From Colwellia sp. (lineage in GTDB: Bacteria > Pseudomonadota > Gammaproteobacteria > Enterobacterales > Alteromonadaceae): DNA of 64,000 nt. How positions within the stretch are numbered: position 1 is the stretch's first letter; the number at the start of each line of letters is the position of its first letter. The notes under the pieces were generated by a model. The model made no database searches, was not told where the DNA came from, and was given only the letters and a program-made list of their open reading frames with translations. The stretch is from assembly GCA_002733765.1 (NCBI GenBank), contig NVWU01000012.1, positions 62,001 to 126,000 of the forward strand. Direction: 5' to 3'. The position numbers and the translations under genes were made by a program. Of this stretch, positions 55,168-64,000 are shown one piece after another.

Positions 55168-56121
55168 TTATAGCTTTAGTAAAAAATCAATGATTGATGG
55201 TAGCATTGTTAAAGTGGTCGCTAATATCGCTGTATTTATTGAATGCTCGCCAATAGGAGGAAATGCTTTAATAGATTTAGTCGTTTTAAGAAGAACTGCT
55301 AGTGAGTCGAACCGACTAGTATCAAGTGTAGAGTCTCCATTTTTTGCGATAGTAATGATCCTATTATACTCTTGTTGCATTACCTCTCCTAACTCTTCGA
55401 TAACTAGCTTCTTTTTAGCCCATAATTGAGTTGTTATTGGCATAAGCGGTACAACATATGTCAATATAATTATAGACACTGAAAATAATGTAAATACAAA
55501 TATTGAAAAATCTAGTTCAAATATAGAAAACAGAATACTGATAATAGCCACACAAGATGAAAATGCTACCGCTAGAACAATGTATTGATTAGTATCAATA
55601 AGAGATGATATGGCCGCTCCTGATCTATCCCACAAATGAACGTTAATATTTGAACCTATAAGGAATGAATACTTAAAATAAATAGCCAAGCTAAATAGAG
55701 CCATACCGGTAAGAATGTTAGCAACAAATAAAAACACCGCCAGTGCATAATTAAGCAAGGTTAGATCCTTCCATGGGGAGAGCAGTATTACCATTATTAG
55801 AAATACCATCCCAAAAATCATCCCTATAAAGAAAGATTTCTTTCCATCAAATATTTCCCTCATGAAAGTGTGGCCAGAGAATTGAATGCTGGTTTCTAAT
55901 AAAGAGTGTTCATACGCAACTGATGAGAGTTGGAGGTTGCGTTTCAAAAAAATAGTAAACCTATAAATAGCGTATGTGTTGGCCATAATCAATCCAACAA
56001 AAATGGGATCTTTAACTTCACTTTTCAAATAAATTTGTAGTATGACATATGCTAACCCAGTAAATATGGTTATAAAAACAAGTGCTAAACCCGCACCTCC
56101 CCAAGGTCTATTAGTTTCCAT
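55168..56121 (-). CDS. Uncharacterised multi-helix membrane protein
   Basis: About 317 residues from ATG 56121 (GTGAGA upstream; an ATG at 56160 would add 13 residues without a ribosome site). It has about six hydrophobic helices: near 13-33, 42-58, 100-120, 125-150, 180-205 and 210-235. A soluble helical region (EELGEVMQQEYNRIITIAKNG) follows, and a last hydrophobic segment at the C-terminus. I recognise no family. It stands alone between a DUF2982-type gene and the broken AEC gene, with gaps of 175 and ~340 bases. The isolation suggests an accessory gene. Confidence 0.75.
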   Translation of the reverse strand: METNRPWGGAGLALVFITIFTGLAYVILQIYLKSEVKDPIFVGLIMANTYAIYRFTIFLKRNLQLSSVAYEHSLLETSIQFSGHTFMREIFDGKKSFFIGMIFGMVFLIMVILLSPWKDLTLLNYALAVFLFVANILTGMALFSLAIYFKYSFLIGSNINVHLWDRSGAAISSLIDTNQYIVLAVAFSSCVAIISILFSIFELDFSIFVFTLFSVSIIILTYVVPLMPITTQLWAKKKLVIEELGEVMQQEYNRIITIAKNGDSTLDTSRFDSLAVLLKTTKSIKAFPPIGEHSINTAILATTLTMLPSIIDFLLKL

Positions 56122-56457
56122 ATTTTTTCTCACTATTAGTTCTTGCTTTAGTTTAAGCATCAGAGATGGTTTTTCTATTGGACTGAGCTGATTTTAATGT
56201 GAAATATTTAAGTTTGAGCGTTCTATATTATATGTGTATTGTTTTCATATAAACTTTACTTGTAGCCGCTATTTTCTTTAACATTTTTCAAATGTAAATT
56301 TAACCTAAACAGTCCATGATCTCTATATTTACTGTAGAGTAGCCAACAACTTTTCGCCATTTTTTATTGGCGGAATGCAAAGTGAGTAATAATGTAGTGG
56401 GTGTATATGAGCCTAAATAATTATGCCTATTCACAAATAATACTATAGAAGCAATAT

Positions 56458-57413
56458 CTACAAGATAAAACTCAACCATAGAGGAATAGTTATCGTACTT
56501 AGTAAAGTACTTAACACTATAGTACCTGCTACGGTTTGCTGATGCTGTTGGCAACTGGATAAGCATTTACCCCCGTAGGGCAAGCACTGAGTATGATCAA
56601 CACTGTACTGATGAGTGGCGGAAAATTGAAAACATAATGCGTTGTTAAAAATACTAAACTTGGCAATAAAATTAACTTACTAACACAAGCTATACTGATG
56701 AAGGCTAATGCTTGATGTACGTGATAAAAGGCTAATGTTCCCCCTAAAATGAATAGCGCTAATGCAATAGCGGGTTGCCCGATTAACGCTAAGCTTTCTT
56801 GTAAAAAAACAGGTAAAGATAGTCCTAATACATTGACCAACAAGCCTGACAGTATACTGATAATAAAAGGGTTATTTAGCGTATGCTTAATAAAACTGAA
56901 CCAATAGAGGAATTTATTTTTGTCTTTATCTTTATTCGCATTTTTTGCTGCTAACACTGCCGTTAAAGCAAATAACAAAGCGCTATGAAAGGTAACAATA
57001 AGAAAAACAATGCCGATAACTTGTTCACCCATGGCAGCTAATAAAACGGGTAAGCCAACAATGATGGTATTTGAATAGCTAGCGCTTAAGGCAAAAACCG
57101 CTGAAGCAGCGCTATTTTTATAAGAGGACTGTTCGGTTTTTTTATTGAGTTTATACCTATAATAATTGATTAGCCAAGCAATTAAGTAGCAAGTTAACAC
57201 CGGAAAATAAAAGGCAGCAAATAACTGAGGACTGACTTGGCTGCTCAAATCAGCTTTTGCCATTTGATAAAATAAAAAAGCAGGAATGCTAATTGAAAAA
57301 GTAAACTTGCTTAAGGTATTTAGTTGCTCACGGCTTAGCCAACGACTTTTGGTACAAATAAAACCGAGTAGTGCAACTAAAATTAATGGGGTGATGATTG
57401 CGATGATATTCAT
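56458..57413 (-). pseudogene. AEC-family transporter broken by a one-base frameshift near the C-terminus
   Basis: The 5' frame encodes 294 residues with about nine helices and AEC auxin-efflux-type landmarks: LLGFICTKSRWLSREQL at the start and SACPTGVNAYPVAN near the end. After VAN (about 56548-56553) the frame runs into SISKP and stop. Shifting frame by one base restores the usual ending: HQQTVAGTIVLSTLLSTITIPLWLSFIL and a stop at 56458-56460. One lost C in the AAC-CAG context explains it. The last helix is thus lost from the product. AEC proteins export or import malonate, auxin-like acids or other organic acids. It could be a sequencing error or a recent mutation. Confidence 0.85.
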
Positions 57414-57452
57414 AGTGAATACACAGAAACTCTTTTTTATTAATTGTTGTTA

Positions 57453-57896
57453 TTAACCGTAACTTTGTTCAAAAAAACTTTCAATAATTAATCGAGCTGA
57501 TTCGGCATCAATATTATCTTTAGTTAAGTTTTTATAACCGCCACGGGAAAATAATTGCTCCTTGGCGTCGGCAGTAGTTAACCTTTCATCTTGAAATTCA
57601 ACCTTTAAGCCAAAACGTCCGGCGATACGATTACCGAACTTTTTTGCGTCTAAGGTTAGTTGTTGTTCACTTCCATCCATATTAAGTGGCAGCCCAACAA
57701 CAATGAAGTCAGGTTGCCATTCTTGTAAATAGTTTGCTAATGAGTCCCAGTGTGGAATGCCATCATTAGCTTTAATTGAACCAAGAGGGGAGGCGAAGCC
57801 TGTCATTTCTTGGCCAACGGCTACGCCAATATATTTTTTCCCAAAGTCAAAACCGATAACGGTACGTTGACCAATGGGCTTACTCTTTTTTGCCAC
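57453..57896 (-). CDS. ruvX: Holliday junction resolvase-like / 16S rRNA-processing protein RuvX (YqgF)
   Basis: 147 residues of the RNase H-like YqgF fold: [18 protein letters not shown] with the first catalytic Asp, [29 protein letters not shown] with the Glu, and a late [12 protein letters not shown] with the Asp. By family it acts on RNA ends of pre-16S rRNA and/or DNA junctions. It is the last gene of the rsmE-gshB-yqgE-ruvX block; the gap to yqgE is 78 bases. Confidence 0.94.
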   Translation of the reverse strand: MAKKSKPIGQRTVIGFDFGKKYIGVAVGQEMTGFASPLGSIKANDGIPHWDSLANYLQEWQPDFIVVGLPLNMDGSEQQLTLDAKKFGNRIAGRFGLKVEFQDERLTTADAKEQLFSRGGYKNLTKDNIDAESARLIIESFFEQSYG

Positions 57897-57974
57897 TTTA
57901 TTTACCTAATGTTTTTGGATTGTGAGTTTGTTGCCGCTAGCATACATGGCACTATTTATCACTTATCACTGGCG

Positions 57975-58595
57975 TTACGCATGTCCAATATCTGAGGATA
58001 AATGCGCAATATCGATACCAAGTTTTTCCGTCGCTTTTTGCCAGCGTTGTTCAATTGGGGTATTAAATAAAATATCACTATCAGCATCAATAGTTAGCCA
58101 AGAGTTAGCTTGTAATTCTGTTTCCAATTGACCCGGCCCCCAACCAGCATAACCTAAGGTGACCATAAACTGTTCGGGTGCTTTCTCTGTGCCCAGTGCA
58201 AGCAAAATATCTTTAGAGGTGGTGATCATAATGTCATCATTGAGTGCAAGAGAGCTTTTCCAACCCGATTGAGTGCGATGTAATACAAAACCACGGTTTT
58301 GGGAAATAGGTCCACCAGAGAGTACCAGTTGTTCTAAGCTGTGATCTAAGCAGATGCTCTCAGGTGTTGACTGTTGTTCTTGCTCAAGTGTGACTTTGTT
58401 TCTACTCGCCTGTTCATTATCATTTTCTTCAATTTGTTTTAATAAATCGTGCAAGGTGATATTAACGGGCATGTTAATAATTAAGCCCATGGCACCTTCA
58501 TCATTGTGCTCACAAATATAGGTGACGGTTTTGTTAAAATAGTCATCACCGAGTGATGGCATGGCAATTAAAAATTGATTTTCTAAACTATCCAT
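57975..58595 (-). CDS. yqgE: UPF0301/AlgH-family protein YqgE
   Basis: 206 residues. The YqgE signatures are present: ENQFLIAMPSLGDDYFNKTVTYICEHNDEGAMGLIIN, LVLSGGPISQNRGFVLHR, FMVTLGYAGWGPGQLETEL and NSWLTIDAD. It carries about 25 more residues in the EENDNEQASRNKVTLEQEQQ loop than many members. The molecular role is unknown, although the gene is almost always next to ruvX and gshB. Confidence 0.92.
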   Translation of the reverse strand: MDSLENQFLIAMPSLGDDYFNKTVTYICEHNDEGAMGLIINMPVNITLHDLLKQIEENDNEQASRNKVTLEQEQQSTPESICLDHSLEQLVLSGGPISQNRGFVLHRTQSGWKSSLALNDDIMITTSKDILLALGTEKAPEQFMVTLGYAGWGPGQLETELQANSWLTIDADSDILFNTPIEQRWQKATEKLGIDIAHLSSDIGHA

Positions 58596-58648
58596 TTTTA
58601 CCTCGATAAACGCTAACAGCCAGGGAGTATTCTGATGAAAATTTGTTA

Positions 58649-59611
58649 TTATTGTCGAATGTTTTCTTCAATAGCATCCATCAATTTACCACTAATGTTA
58701 ATAGGATAAGCGGCTTCTATTTCTCGTATACAGGTTGGGCTAGTAACATTTATTTCAGTCACTTTATCGCCAATTATATCTAAACCTACAAAATATAAAC
58801 CACGTTTTTTCAGCTCAGGGGCGATGGTTTCAGCAATAAGTTTATCACTTGGGCTTAATGGTCGGGCAACGCCTCGTCCACCGGCGGCTAAATTACCACG
58901 GGTTTCACCTTGTGCTGGAATACGTGCTAAACAGTATGGCATTGGCTCACCATTAACAATTAAAATACGTTTGTCGCCATCAACAATTTCCGGCATATAT
59001 TCTTGTACCATGGCGTATTGTTGCCCATAGTTGGTTAACGTTTCAATGATAACACCAACGTTAACATCATCTTCTTTAATGCGAAATATTGATGAGCCGC
59101 CCATACCATCAAGTGGCTTGATGATAATGTCTTTAAGTTCTTGATGAAAAGCACGAATTTGCTTGTCATTGCGAGTAACTAAAGTACGAGGTGTTAAGTC
59201 AGCAAACCAAGCGGTAAATAGCTTTTCATTACAATCGCGTAAGCTTTGTGGCTTATTAACAATTAATGTCCCTTCAACTTCAGCGCGTTCAAGCATATAG
59301 GTTGCATAAATGTATTCGGTATCAAAAGGTGGATCTTTACGCATTAAAATAGCGTCAAGCTCACTTAAAGCGATATCTTGTTGGTCTGATAATTCATACC
59401 AATGGTTAGCGTCATCAAATACTTTTACTTTTTGTGTATTAGCTCGTGCTTGGCCTTGATCAAGATATAAGTCTTGCATCTCCATGTAATAAATTTCGTA
59501 GCCACGTTTTTGGGCTTCAAGCATCATTGCCATAGAAGAGTCTTTAACGACTTTAACTTCGCTGATAGGATCCATTACTATGCCGAGTTTTATTATTTTA
59601 GATTGTGCCAT
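58649..59611 (-). CDS. gshB: Glutathione synthetase
   Basis: 320 residues with the ATP-grasp fold of GshB: KLGIVMDPISEVKVVKDSSMAMM at the start, AILMRKDPPFDTEYIYATYMLE, NKPQSLRDCNEKLF, the ATP-binding IIKPLDGMGGSSIFR, and EINVTSPTCIREIE near the end. It joins gamma-glutamylcysteine and glycine. It lies 53 bases from yqgE and 25 from rsmE, so the four genes probably share a transcript. Confidence 0.96.
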   Translation of the reverse strand: MAQSKIIKLGIVMDPISEVKVVKDSSMAMMLEAQKRGYEIYYMEMQDLYLDQGQARANTQKVKVFDDANHWYELSDQQDIALSELDAILMRKDPPFDTEYIYATYMLERAEVEGTLIVNKPQSLRDCNEKLFTAWFADLTPRTLVTRNDKQIRAFHQELKDIIIKPLDGMGGSSIFRIKEDDVNVGVIIETLTNYGQQYAMVQEYMPEIVDGDKRILIVNGEPMPYCLARIPAQGETRGNLAAGGRGVARPLSPSDKLIAETIAPELKKRGLYFVGLDIIGDKVTEINVTSPTCIREIEAAYPINISGKLMDAIEENIRQ

Positions 59612-59636
59612 TGTTATTTTATATCCTATCTTTATA

Positions 59637-60398
59637 TTATTTTAAATCGCCAAAACGACATTGCAGCGCGGTAATTGCGGTAAGTGCAGCAGTTTCTGTT
59701 CTTAGTACTCTTGGGCCTAGCAAAATATCTTGAAAATCAGCTTGGTTTGCTTGGTTTATTTCTATATCTGTTAAGCCACCTTCAGGGCCTATTAATAATC
59801 TAACCCGTAGTTTGTTCGCTGACTTTTCTATTGGCAATGTCATAATAGAATGTTGCGCTTTAGGGTGTAAGTTAAGCTTTAAAGCGGCGGTATGCTCACT
59901 TATCCAGTCTTGTAAAAACATAGGTTCAGCCACTAGCGGTACAACACAACGGCCGCTTTGTTCACAAGCACTGATCACTATTTTTTGCCATTGGTCGCGC
60001 TTTTTAGCTAAACGCTCGCTTGATAGTTTTACCCCGCAGCGTTCAGTAAATAATGGCGTAATTTTATTAACGCCAAGTTCGACCGATTTTTGTAAGGTAA
60101 AGTCCATTCGGTCGCCACGTGAAATGCCTTGGCCCAAATGAATATTTAATGGTGATTCGTTGCTTACCGTTTCTTGGCTCATTATTTCAACACTGGCATG
60201 CTTCTTTTTAACATCAACTAATTTCGCTGTGTATTGAAATGTTTCTTTGTCATTGTGCTGATGACCATTAAATAAGGTGACTATGTCGCCTTCATTTAAA
60301 CGCAAAACTCTTACCATATGACCAAAGGCATCATCAGATAATTTTAACGTGTTATTTACAATAAACTCGGTATTTTGATAAATGCGTATTTTGGACAT
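59637..60398 (-). CDS. rsmE: 16S rRNA m3U1498 methyltransferase
   Basis: 253 residues: an N-terminal PUA-like domain (KIRYQ-type start, HMVRVLRLNEGD) and a SPOUT methyltransferase domain with the knot motifs LIGPEGGLTDIE and LGPRVLRTETAALTAI that bind S-adenosylmethionine. It methylates U1498 of 16S rRNA. First gene of the rsmE-gshB-yqgE-ruvX group. metK, which makes its methyl donor, lies 280 bases upstream and has its own terminator. Confidence 0.95.
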   Translation of the reverse strand: MSKIRIYQNTEFIVNNTLKLSDDAFGHMVRVLRLNEGDIVTLFNGHQHNDKETFQYTAKLVDVKKKHASVEIMSQETVSNESPLNIHLGQGISRGDRMDFTLQKSVELGVNKITPLFTERCGVKLSSERLAKKRDQWQKIVISACEQSGRCVVPLVAEPMFLQDWISEHTAALKLNLHPKAQHSIMTLPIEKSANKLRVRLLIGPEGGLTDIEINQANQADFQDILLGPRVLRTETAALTAITALQCRFGDLK

Positions 60399-60557
60399 AG
60401 TATGGCTAAGTAACCTAATGATTTGTATTTTATTAATAAGGAGATAATACTAATGCTAGTAAGTTAGTGGTTAACTATTTATTTGTATCAGTATAAATAC
60501 AAGATAGGGGTTAAGGTGTTAAAAAACAATGGGGGTGGTTAACTATTTTTTGGCTGA

Positions 60558-60604
60558 TATAACCGCCTCAGTTGAATCATGTACCTTCAAGAGGAGTGGA
60601 TATA
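60558..60604. repeat. Imperfect 47-base palindrome before the metK terminator
   Basis: TATAACCGCCTCAGTTGAA (60558-60576) pairs imperfectly with TTCAAGAGGAGTGGATATA (60586-60604), 13 of 19 positions. The right arm resembles the CTTCAAG-TGGAG-GGGTATA arms of the repeat family at 1374-1442, 17483-17747 and 26873-26904, so it may be a diverged short member. Confidence 0.5.
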
Positions 60605-60610
60605 AATGAA

Positions 60611-60640
60611 AAAACCAACAATAATGTTGGTTTTATCTGT
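60611..60640 (-). terminator. Intrinsic terminator of metK
   Basis: AAAACCAACA, loop ATAA and TGTTGGTTTT form a ten-base stem (60611-60634). On the minus strand a T run continues past the stem (TTTTTTCATTT). It lies 45 bases after the metK stop. Confidence 0.9.
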
Positions 60641-60678
60641 AATGCTTAATGTGAATTATATTTTGTTTACAACTCGTT

Positions 60679-61866
60679 TTAGATTCCTGCGGCTTTACGT
60701 AAATCATCAGCCTTGTCAGTTTTTTCCCAACTAAAGGCGGTAAAGGTATCATCACCAACGGTCATTTCAAAGGGTTCACGACCAAAGTGACCATAGGCAG
60801 CGGTTTGTTGATACATAGGGTGTAATAAGTCTAACATTTTAGTGATGCCATAAGGGCGTAAGTCAAAATGTTCGCGTACGATTTTAACTAATTTATCTTC
60901 ACTGATTTTGCCAGTACCAAAGGTCTCAATTGAAATAGAAGTGGGCTCAGCAACACCAATGGCGTATGAAATTTGAATTTCACATCGTTCAGCAAGACCG
61001 GCAGCAACAATATTTTTAGCAACATAACGACCAGCATAAGCAGCACTTCTGTCTACTTTTGACGGATCTTTACCTGAAAATGCACCACCACCATGACGCG
61101 CCATGCCGCCGTATGTATCTACAATAATTTTACGGCCAGTTAAGCCGCAATCACCTACTGGACCACCAATAACAAAACGTCCTGTTGGGTTAATGTGATA
61201 TTTAGTATTTTCAGTTAATAACTCTGCCGGTAATACATGCTTAATAATGTTTTCCATTACTGCATCAATTAAATCTTCTTGTTTAATATCAGGGTTATGT
61301 TGAGTTGACAATACAACGGTATCAATAGCGACCGGTTTATTGTCTTCATAAATGAAAGTAACTTGCGATTTAGCATCAGGACGCAACCAAGGTAAAATAC
61401 CTGATTTACGTGCTTCAGCTTGACGCTCAACTAAACGATGAGAGTAATATAAAGGAGCAGGCATTAAGGTTTCAGTTTCGTTAGTGGCATAACCAAACAT
61501 TAAGCCTTGATCGCCAGCACCTTGATCTTCAGGTTTAGAGCGATCAACACCTTGGGCTATTTCAGGTGACTGTTGACCAATTAAATTCATAATGCCACAA
61601 GTAGCGCCATCAAAACCAACGTCAGAAGAAGTGTAACCAATGTCACTAATAACATTACGAGTGATCGTTTCTAAATCAACCCAAGCATTTGTGCTCACTT
61701 CGCCAGAAATAATAGCAACACCAGTTTTTACCATGGTTTCACACGCAACACGGGCAAATTTATCTTTAGCAATGATGGCATCTAGAACCGCATCAGAAAT
61801 TTGATCGGCTATTTTATCGGGATGGCCTTCAGAAACGGACTCTGAAGTGAAAAAGTGTGTAGACAT
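60679..61866 (-). CDS. metK: S-adenosylmethionine synthetase
   Basis: 395 residues. The landmarks are [25 protein letters not shown] at the start, [16 protein letters not shown], the [22 protein letters not shown] block, [19 protein letters not shown] with the P-loop, and the ending [29 protein letters not shown]. It makes S-adenosylmethionine from methionine and ATP as a tetramer. TGAGGATTT before the ATG is the ribosome site. A met-box array lies 160 bases upstream, so MetJ control is likely. Confidence 0.97.
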   Translation of the reverse strand: MSTHFFTSESVSEGHPDKIADQISDAVLDAIIAKDKFARVACETMVKTGVAIISGEVSTNAWVDLETITRNVISDIGYTSSDVGFDGATCGIMNLIGQQSPEIAQGVDRSKPEDQGAGDQGLMFGYATNETETLMPAPLYYSHRLVERQAEARKSGILPWLRPDAKSQVTFIYEDNKPVAIDTVVLSTQHNPDIKQEDLIDAVMENIIKHVLPAELLTENTKYHINPTGRFVIGGPVGDCGLTGRKIIVDTYGGMARHGGGAFSGKDPSKVDRSAAYAGRYVAKNIVAAGLAERCEIQISYAIGVAEPTSISIETFGTGKISEDKLVKIVREHFDLRPYGITKMLDLLHPMYQQTAAYGHFGREPFEMTVGDDTFTAFSWEKTDKADDLRKAAGI

Positions 61867-62422
61867 AAATCCTCAGCAGATTGCATTTTAGCATTAACTT
61901 TTAGAGTTTATATAACCGTTAAATTTAGTAAAGCTATATAAAACCTGCGCTAAAATGTAAACATTGATAGTAATACAATAATAATGCGCAGATTCTACTC
62001 TTTTCAATGTCATTGTTCTAGTGTTTTTACGCCTAGACGTCTAAATGGCTTAAATAACAATGTGTATCATAAGCCAATTTAACTCAATAATTTACTTTTA
62101 TTAATATGCGGTATTACTCTGCGGTGAGACTATATCCACCCTTTTAGCTTTGTTCATAAAATGGAGACTATTAGCCGGATATTTTTACCTAATTGCATAT
62201 AACCCACTCAGCGATTTTATTGGGATAAATTAATTATAAATATATATTTCGGTTTGTATTTCAAAGTGTAAAGTTGGTTTATTTGTGAACAATCAACAAG
62301 GTGTTTCATTAAAAATAATATCTTCGATGTAAAAGATCATCTAGTAACTTAACTCATATAAAGTTATTGTCACTTTTATAAAATGAAATGTTTACCAACT
62401 TTAAAGGAACTCAGTCTCGTAT
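61867..62422. other. Divergent promoter region between metK and the GGDEF gene
   Basis: 556 bases without a supported gene. The left third is the metK leader and promoter with the met-box array at 62027-62050. The middle has a partial GC-richer element (GCGGTGAGACTATATCCACCC at about 62114-62134). The right third is AT-rich and precedes the GGDEF gene. I looked for a cyclic di-GMP riboswitch and did not see its conserved core. Confidence 0.55.
62027..62050. promoter_or_regulatory. MetJ operator (three tandem met boxes) upstream of metK
   Basis: The central octamer AGACGTCT (62035-62042) is the perfect met box. The adjacent octamers TTACGCCT and AAATGGCT each match the box at five of eight positions, in the 8-base register in which MetJ dimers stack. 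It lies 161-184 bases before the metK ATG, a plausible promoter location with a long leader. MetJ with S-adenosylmethionine would repress metK. Confidence 0.75.
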
Positions 62423-64000
62423 ATGGATACTAGCAGTTTTATTGGCCTACTCTACAATGCAGTGCTCCTAGTTGCTTTAGGTGTTATTTATGATGCGCTG
62501 AACCTTGAGTCTATTAAGAATAAAATGGGTCGCGAGTTAATCTCTGGATTATTGGTAGGCATGCTCGGTCTTGCCGTAATGAACACTTCATGGGAAATGG
62601 CCCCAGGCGTACTATTTGATACGCGATGGGTGTTGATCAGCCTTTGTGGTTTGTTTTTTGGCTTGGTGCCAACCCTGATTGCCGGTACTATGATGATAAG
62701 CTTAAGACTTCACTTAGGAGGGGCAGGTGCGTTTGTTGGTACTTTAGTTGTCATTATACCTGGTTGTCTTGGCTATTTATTTGCCTATCTCTCGAAACAC
62801 AAAAACCTGCGGCTTGATTGGTTCAATCTATACACATTTGGCATGCTGATTCAAATCACTGTATTGGCCTGTATGTTATTAATGCCTGAACATTTACGAT
62901 ACAAAATTATAGACGCCATTATACAGCCCTTAATTTTCATTTTTCCCGTTTGTACCATGTTAGTCGGTTTAATACTAAGACGCCAACGTGACCGTCGTAA
63001 AGCCGAAATAGATCTGACTGAAAGTCAAAAACTGTTAAATAGGGAACAAAGCCTGATGAGAGGCTTGATTGATTCACTACCTGATTTAATTTCTTTTAAA
63101 GATGTTCAAGGACGTTATCTTGGCTGCAACCATGCTTTTGAACAATACGCAGGTCTAACAGAGCAAGAACTTAAAGGAAGAATGGATCAAGAACTTACAG
63201 GGAATCTTAAATTCTCATATATGACCGAACTTGATGAGAAGGAAATTATTGCCAGTGGTAAAATTTATAGCCAAGATGAATGGGTTGTTTATCCTGACGG
63301 AAGCAAAGTGTTTCATGAAACCATTAAAAAAACTTTTGATGGTTTAGATGGTACGCGCTACGGTTTAATGAGTGTCAGCAGAGACATCACTGAACGAAAA
63401 AATCATGAAGAGCAAATTAGGCTACTTGCCTTTTATGACCCCTTAACAAAATTACCTAACCGTAGAATGTTTCAAGAAAGACTACAATTTATGGTGGCGA
63501 GCCGTTTTAGTCAAGAGCGATTCAGTGCACTTTTTTTTATCGACCTTGACCATTTTAAAATCCTTAATGACACTCAGGGACATAATGTAGGCGATCGATT
63601 ATTAATTGCGGTTGCTGAGAGAATGCAAGACGATCTTAGAGGAGAAGATCTTGTCGCTCGGTTAGGAGGAGATGAGTTTGTTGTTTTGATTGCCAACCTA
63701 GGTGATGATGAAATGACTGCGGGTCGTGTTGCCGAAGAAATAGCTGAAAAAATAAGATTATCCATTTGTAAACCTTATAAATTATTTATCAAAGATAATG
63801 TAGAGACTAAAAATGAAATCATTTTTCATTGTACGCCCAGTATTGGTATCAGTATATTTAAGTCAAGCTTAACCAGCCACGATGAAATTCTAAAACAAGC
63901 TGATGTGGCTATGTATCAGGCAAAAGCGGCAGGTAGAAACACCATTCGTTTCTTTGATCCTGCCATGCAAATTTCCTTAGAAAATAATGCGGCTATTTTA
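62423..64000 (+). CDS. Membrane PAS-GGDEF protein (diguanylate cyclase), 3' end outside window
   Basis: 526 codons are visible and open to the edge. The N-terminal ~185 residues hold six or so helices of the 5TM-LYT (LytS/YhcK) sensor type (LVGMLGLAVMNTSWEMAPGVLFDTRWVLISL then GLVPTLIAG). A PAS domain follows (about 215-325, SLPDLISFKDVQGRYLG), then a GGDEF domain (about 338-510) with DPLTKLPNRRMF and an intact GGDEF at about residue 415. It should make cyclic di-GMP at the membrane. The last readable part continues past GGDEF, so an EAL domain may follow outside the window. AAAGGAAC lies upstream of the ATG. Confidence 0.9.
   Translation, partial: MDTSSFIGLLYNAVLLVALGVIYDALNLESIKNKMGRELISGLLVGMLGLAVMNTSWEMAPGVLFDTRWVLISLCGLFFGLVPTLIAGTMMISLRLHLGGAGAFVGTLVVIIPGCLGYLFAYLSKHKNLRLDWFNLYTFGMLIQITVLACMLLMPEHLRYKIIDAIIQPLIFIFPVCTMLVGLILRRQRDRRKAEIDLTESQKLLNREQSLMRGLIDSLPDLISFKDVQGRYLGCNHAFEQYAGLTEQELKGRMDQELTGNLKFSYMTELDEKEIIASGKIYSQDEWVVYPDGSKVFHETIKKTFDGLDGTRYGLMSVSRDITERKNHEEQIRLLAFYDPLTKLPNRRMFQERLQFMVASRFSQERFSALFFIDLDHFKILNDTQGHNVGDRLLIAVAERMQDDLRGEDLVARLGGDEFVVLIANLGDDEMTAGRVAEEIAEKIRLSICKPYKLFIKDNVETKNEIIFHCTPSIGISIFKSSLTSHDEILKQADVAMYQAKAAGRNTIRFFDPAMQISLENNAAIL

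Noticed and set aside
55190..55429. Plus-strand frame of 79 codons opposite the uncharacterised membrane protein
   Set aside because: Antisense shadow of a longer frame that has a clear helix pattern and a ribosome site.
56300..56566. 88-codon minus-strand frame at the end of the AEC gene
   Set aside because: It is simply a different frame across the AEC 3' end and the following AT-rich gap; the true AEC ending lies in the remaining frame.
62051..62422. Cyclic di-GMP riboswitch in the leader of the GGDEF gene
   Set aside because: I looked for the conserved GEMM core and did not find it; the leader is AT-rich and unstructured to the eye.

Overview
The window looks like a chromosomal segment of a cold-marine gammaproteobacterium of the Alteromonadales, most like Colwellia or a close Colwelliaceae relative. 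The base composition is AT-rich. Several gene blocks are typical of that group: the metK / rsmE / gshB / yqgE / ruvX order, a porin beside a DctPQM TRAP transporter and DctBD, and long lists of sensor proteins. The identification rests on protein character and gene order, not on a marker gene. No rRNA, tRNA, CRISPR array or intact transposase was seen.

Layout. 1-10 kb is an envelope-protein region with signs of local rearrangement: a decayed copy of the start of an RluA-type pseudouridine synthase gene at the left edge, three kinds of outer-membrane barrel, two lipoproteins, an AraC regulator, and two related MipA/OmpV-like proteins in opposite orientation. The intact RluA-type gene follows at 8.4-10.1 kb. 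10-15 kb holds a two-gene signalling operon (REC-HD-GYP response regulator and a BvgS-like hybrid kinase). 15-23 kb is a C4-dicarboxylate module: porin, DctP, DctQ, DctM, then the sensor/regulator pair DctB-DctD, with a sigma-54-type promoter before the porin and a 265-bp foldback element between dctP and dctQ. 23.2-23.9 kb is a graveyard with pieces of an integron-type tyrosine recombinase and an IS91-type transposase. 24-36 kb is mixed housekeeping: a GlxA-type regulator with a peroxidase-like enzyme, a YebC-family protein, HemF, malic enzyme, a pirin / YceI / cytochrome b561 group with a divergent LysR gene, PhoB with a PhoR that lacks its membrane anchor, GcvR and a PilZ protein. 36-40 kb has EttA and a soluble chemoreceptor with a CZB zinc domain.

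40-46 kb is the most interesting block. An ArsR-family repressor carries the two cysteines of the persulfide sensors BigR/SqrR. It heads an operon for an RND efflux pump and faces a divergent operon of a DUF2892 membrane protein, a rhodanese and a single-cysteine DsbA/FrnE-like protein. This suggests a reactive-sulfur response that includes efflux. 46-53 kb has lysA and then a four-gene operon (NlpC/P60 peptidase, dipeptide epimerase, sodium-solute symporter, BadF-type sugar kinase) that reads as a peptidoglycan-fragment scavenging pathway. 53-57 kb has a LysR / flavin reductase pair, two poorly characterised membrane proteins and an AEC transporter broken by one frameshift near its end. 57-62 kb is the conserved ruvX-yqgE-gshB-rsmE-metK block on the minus strand, with a MetJ-type operator before metK. 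A membrane PAS-GGDEF protein runs off the right edge.

Short dispersed repeats recur between genes. One family ends in a TATACCC / GGGTATA-type arm. A second ~90-bp hairpin occurs in two copies whose stems differ by compensating bases. Coordinates and translations were read by eye; no database search was run, so family names are from recognition of motifs.
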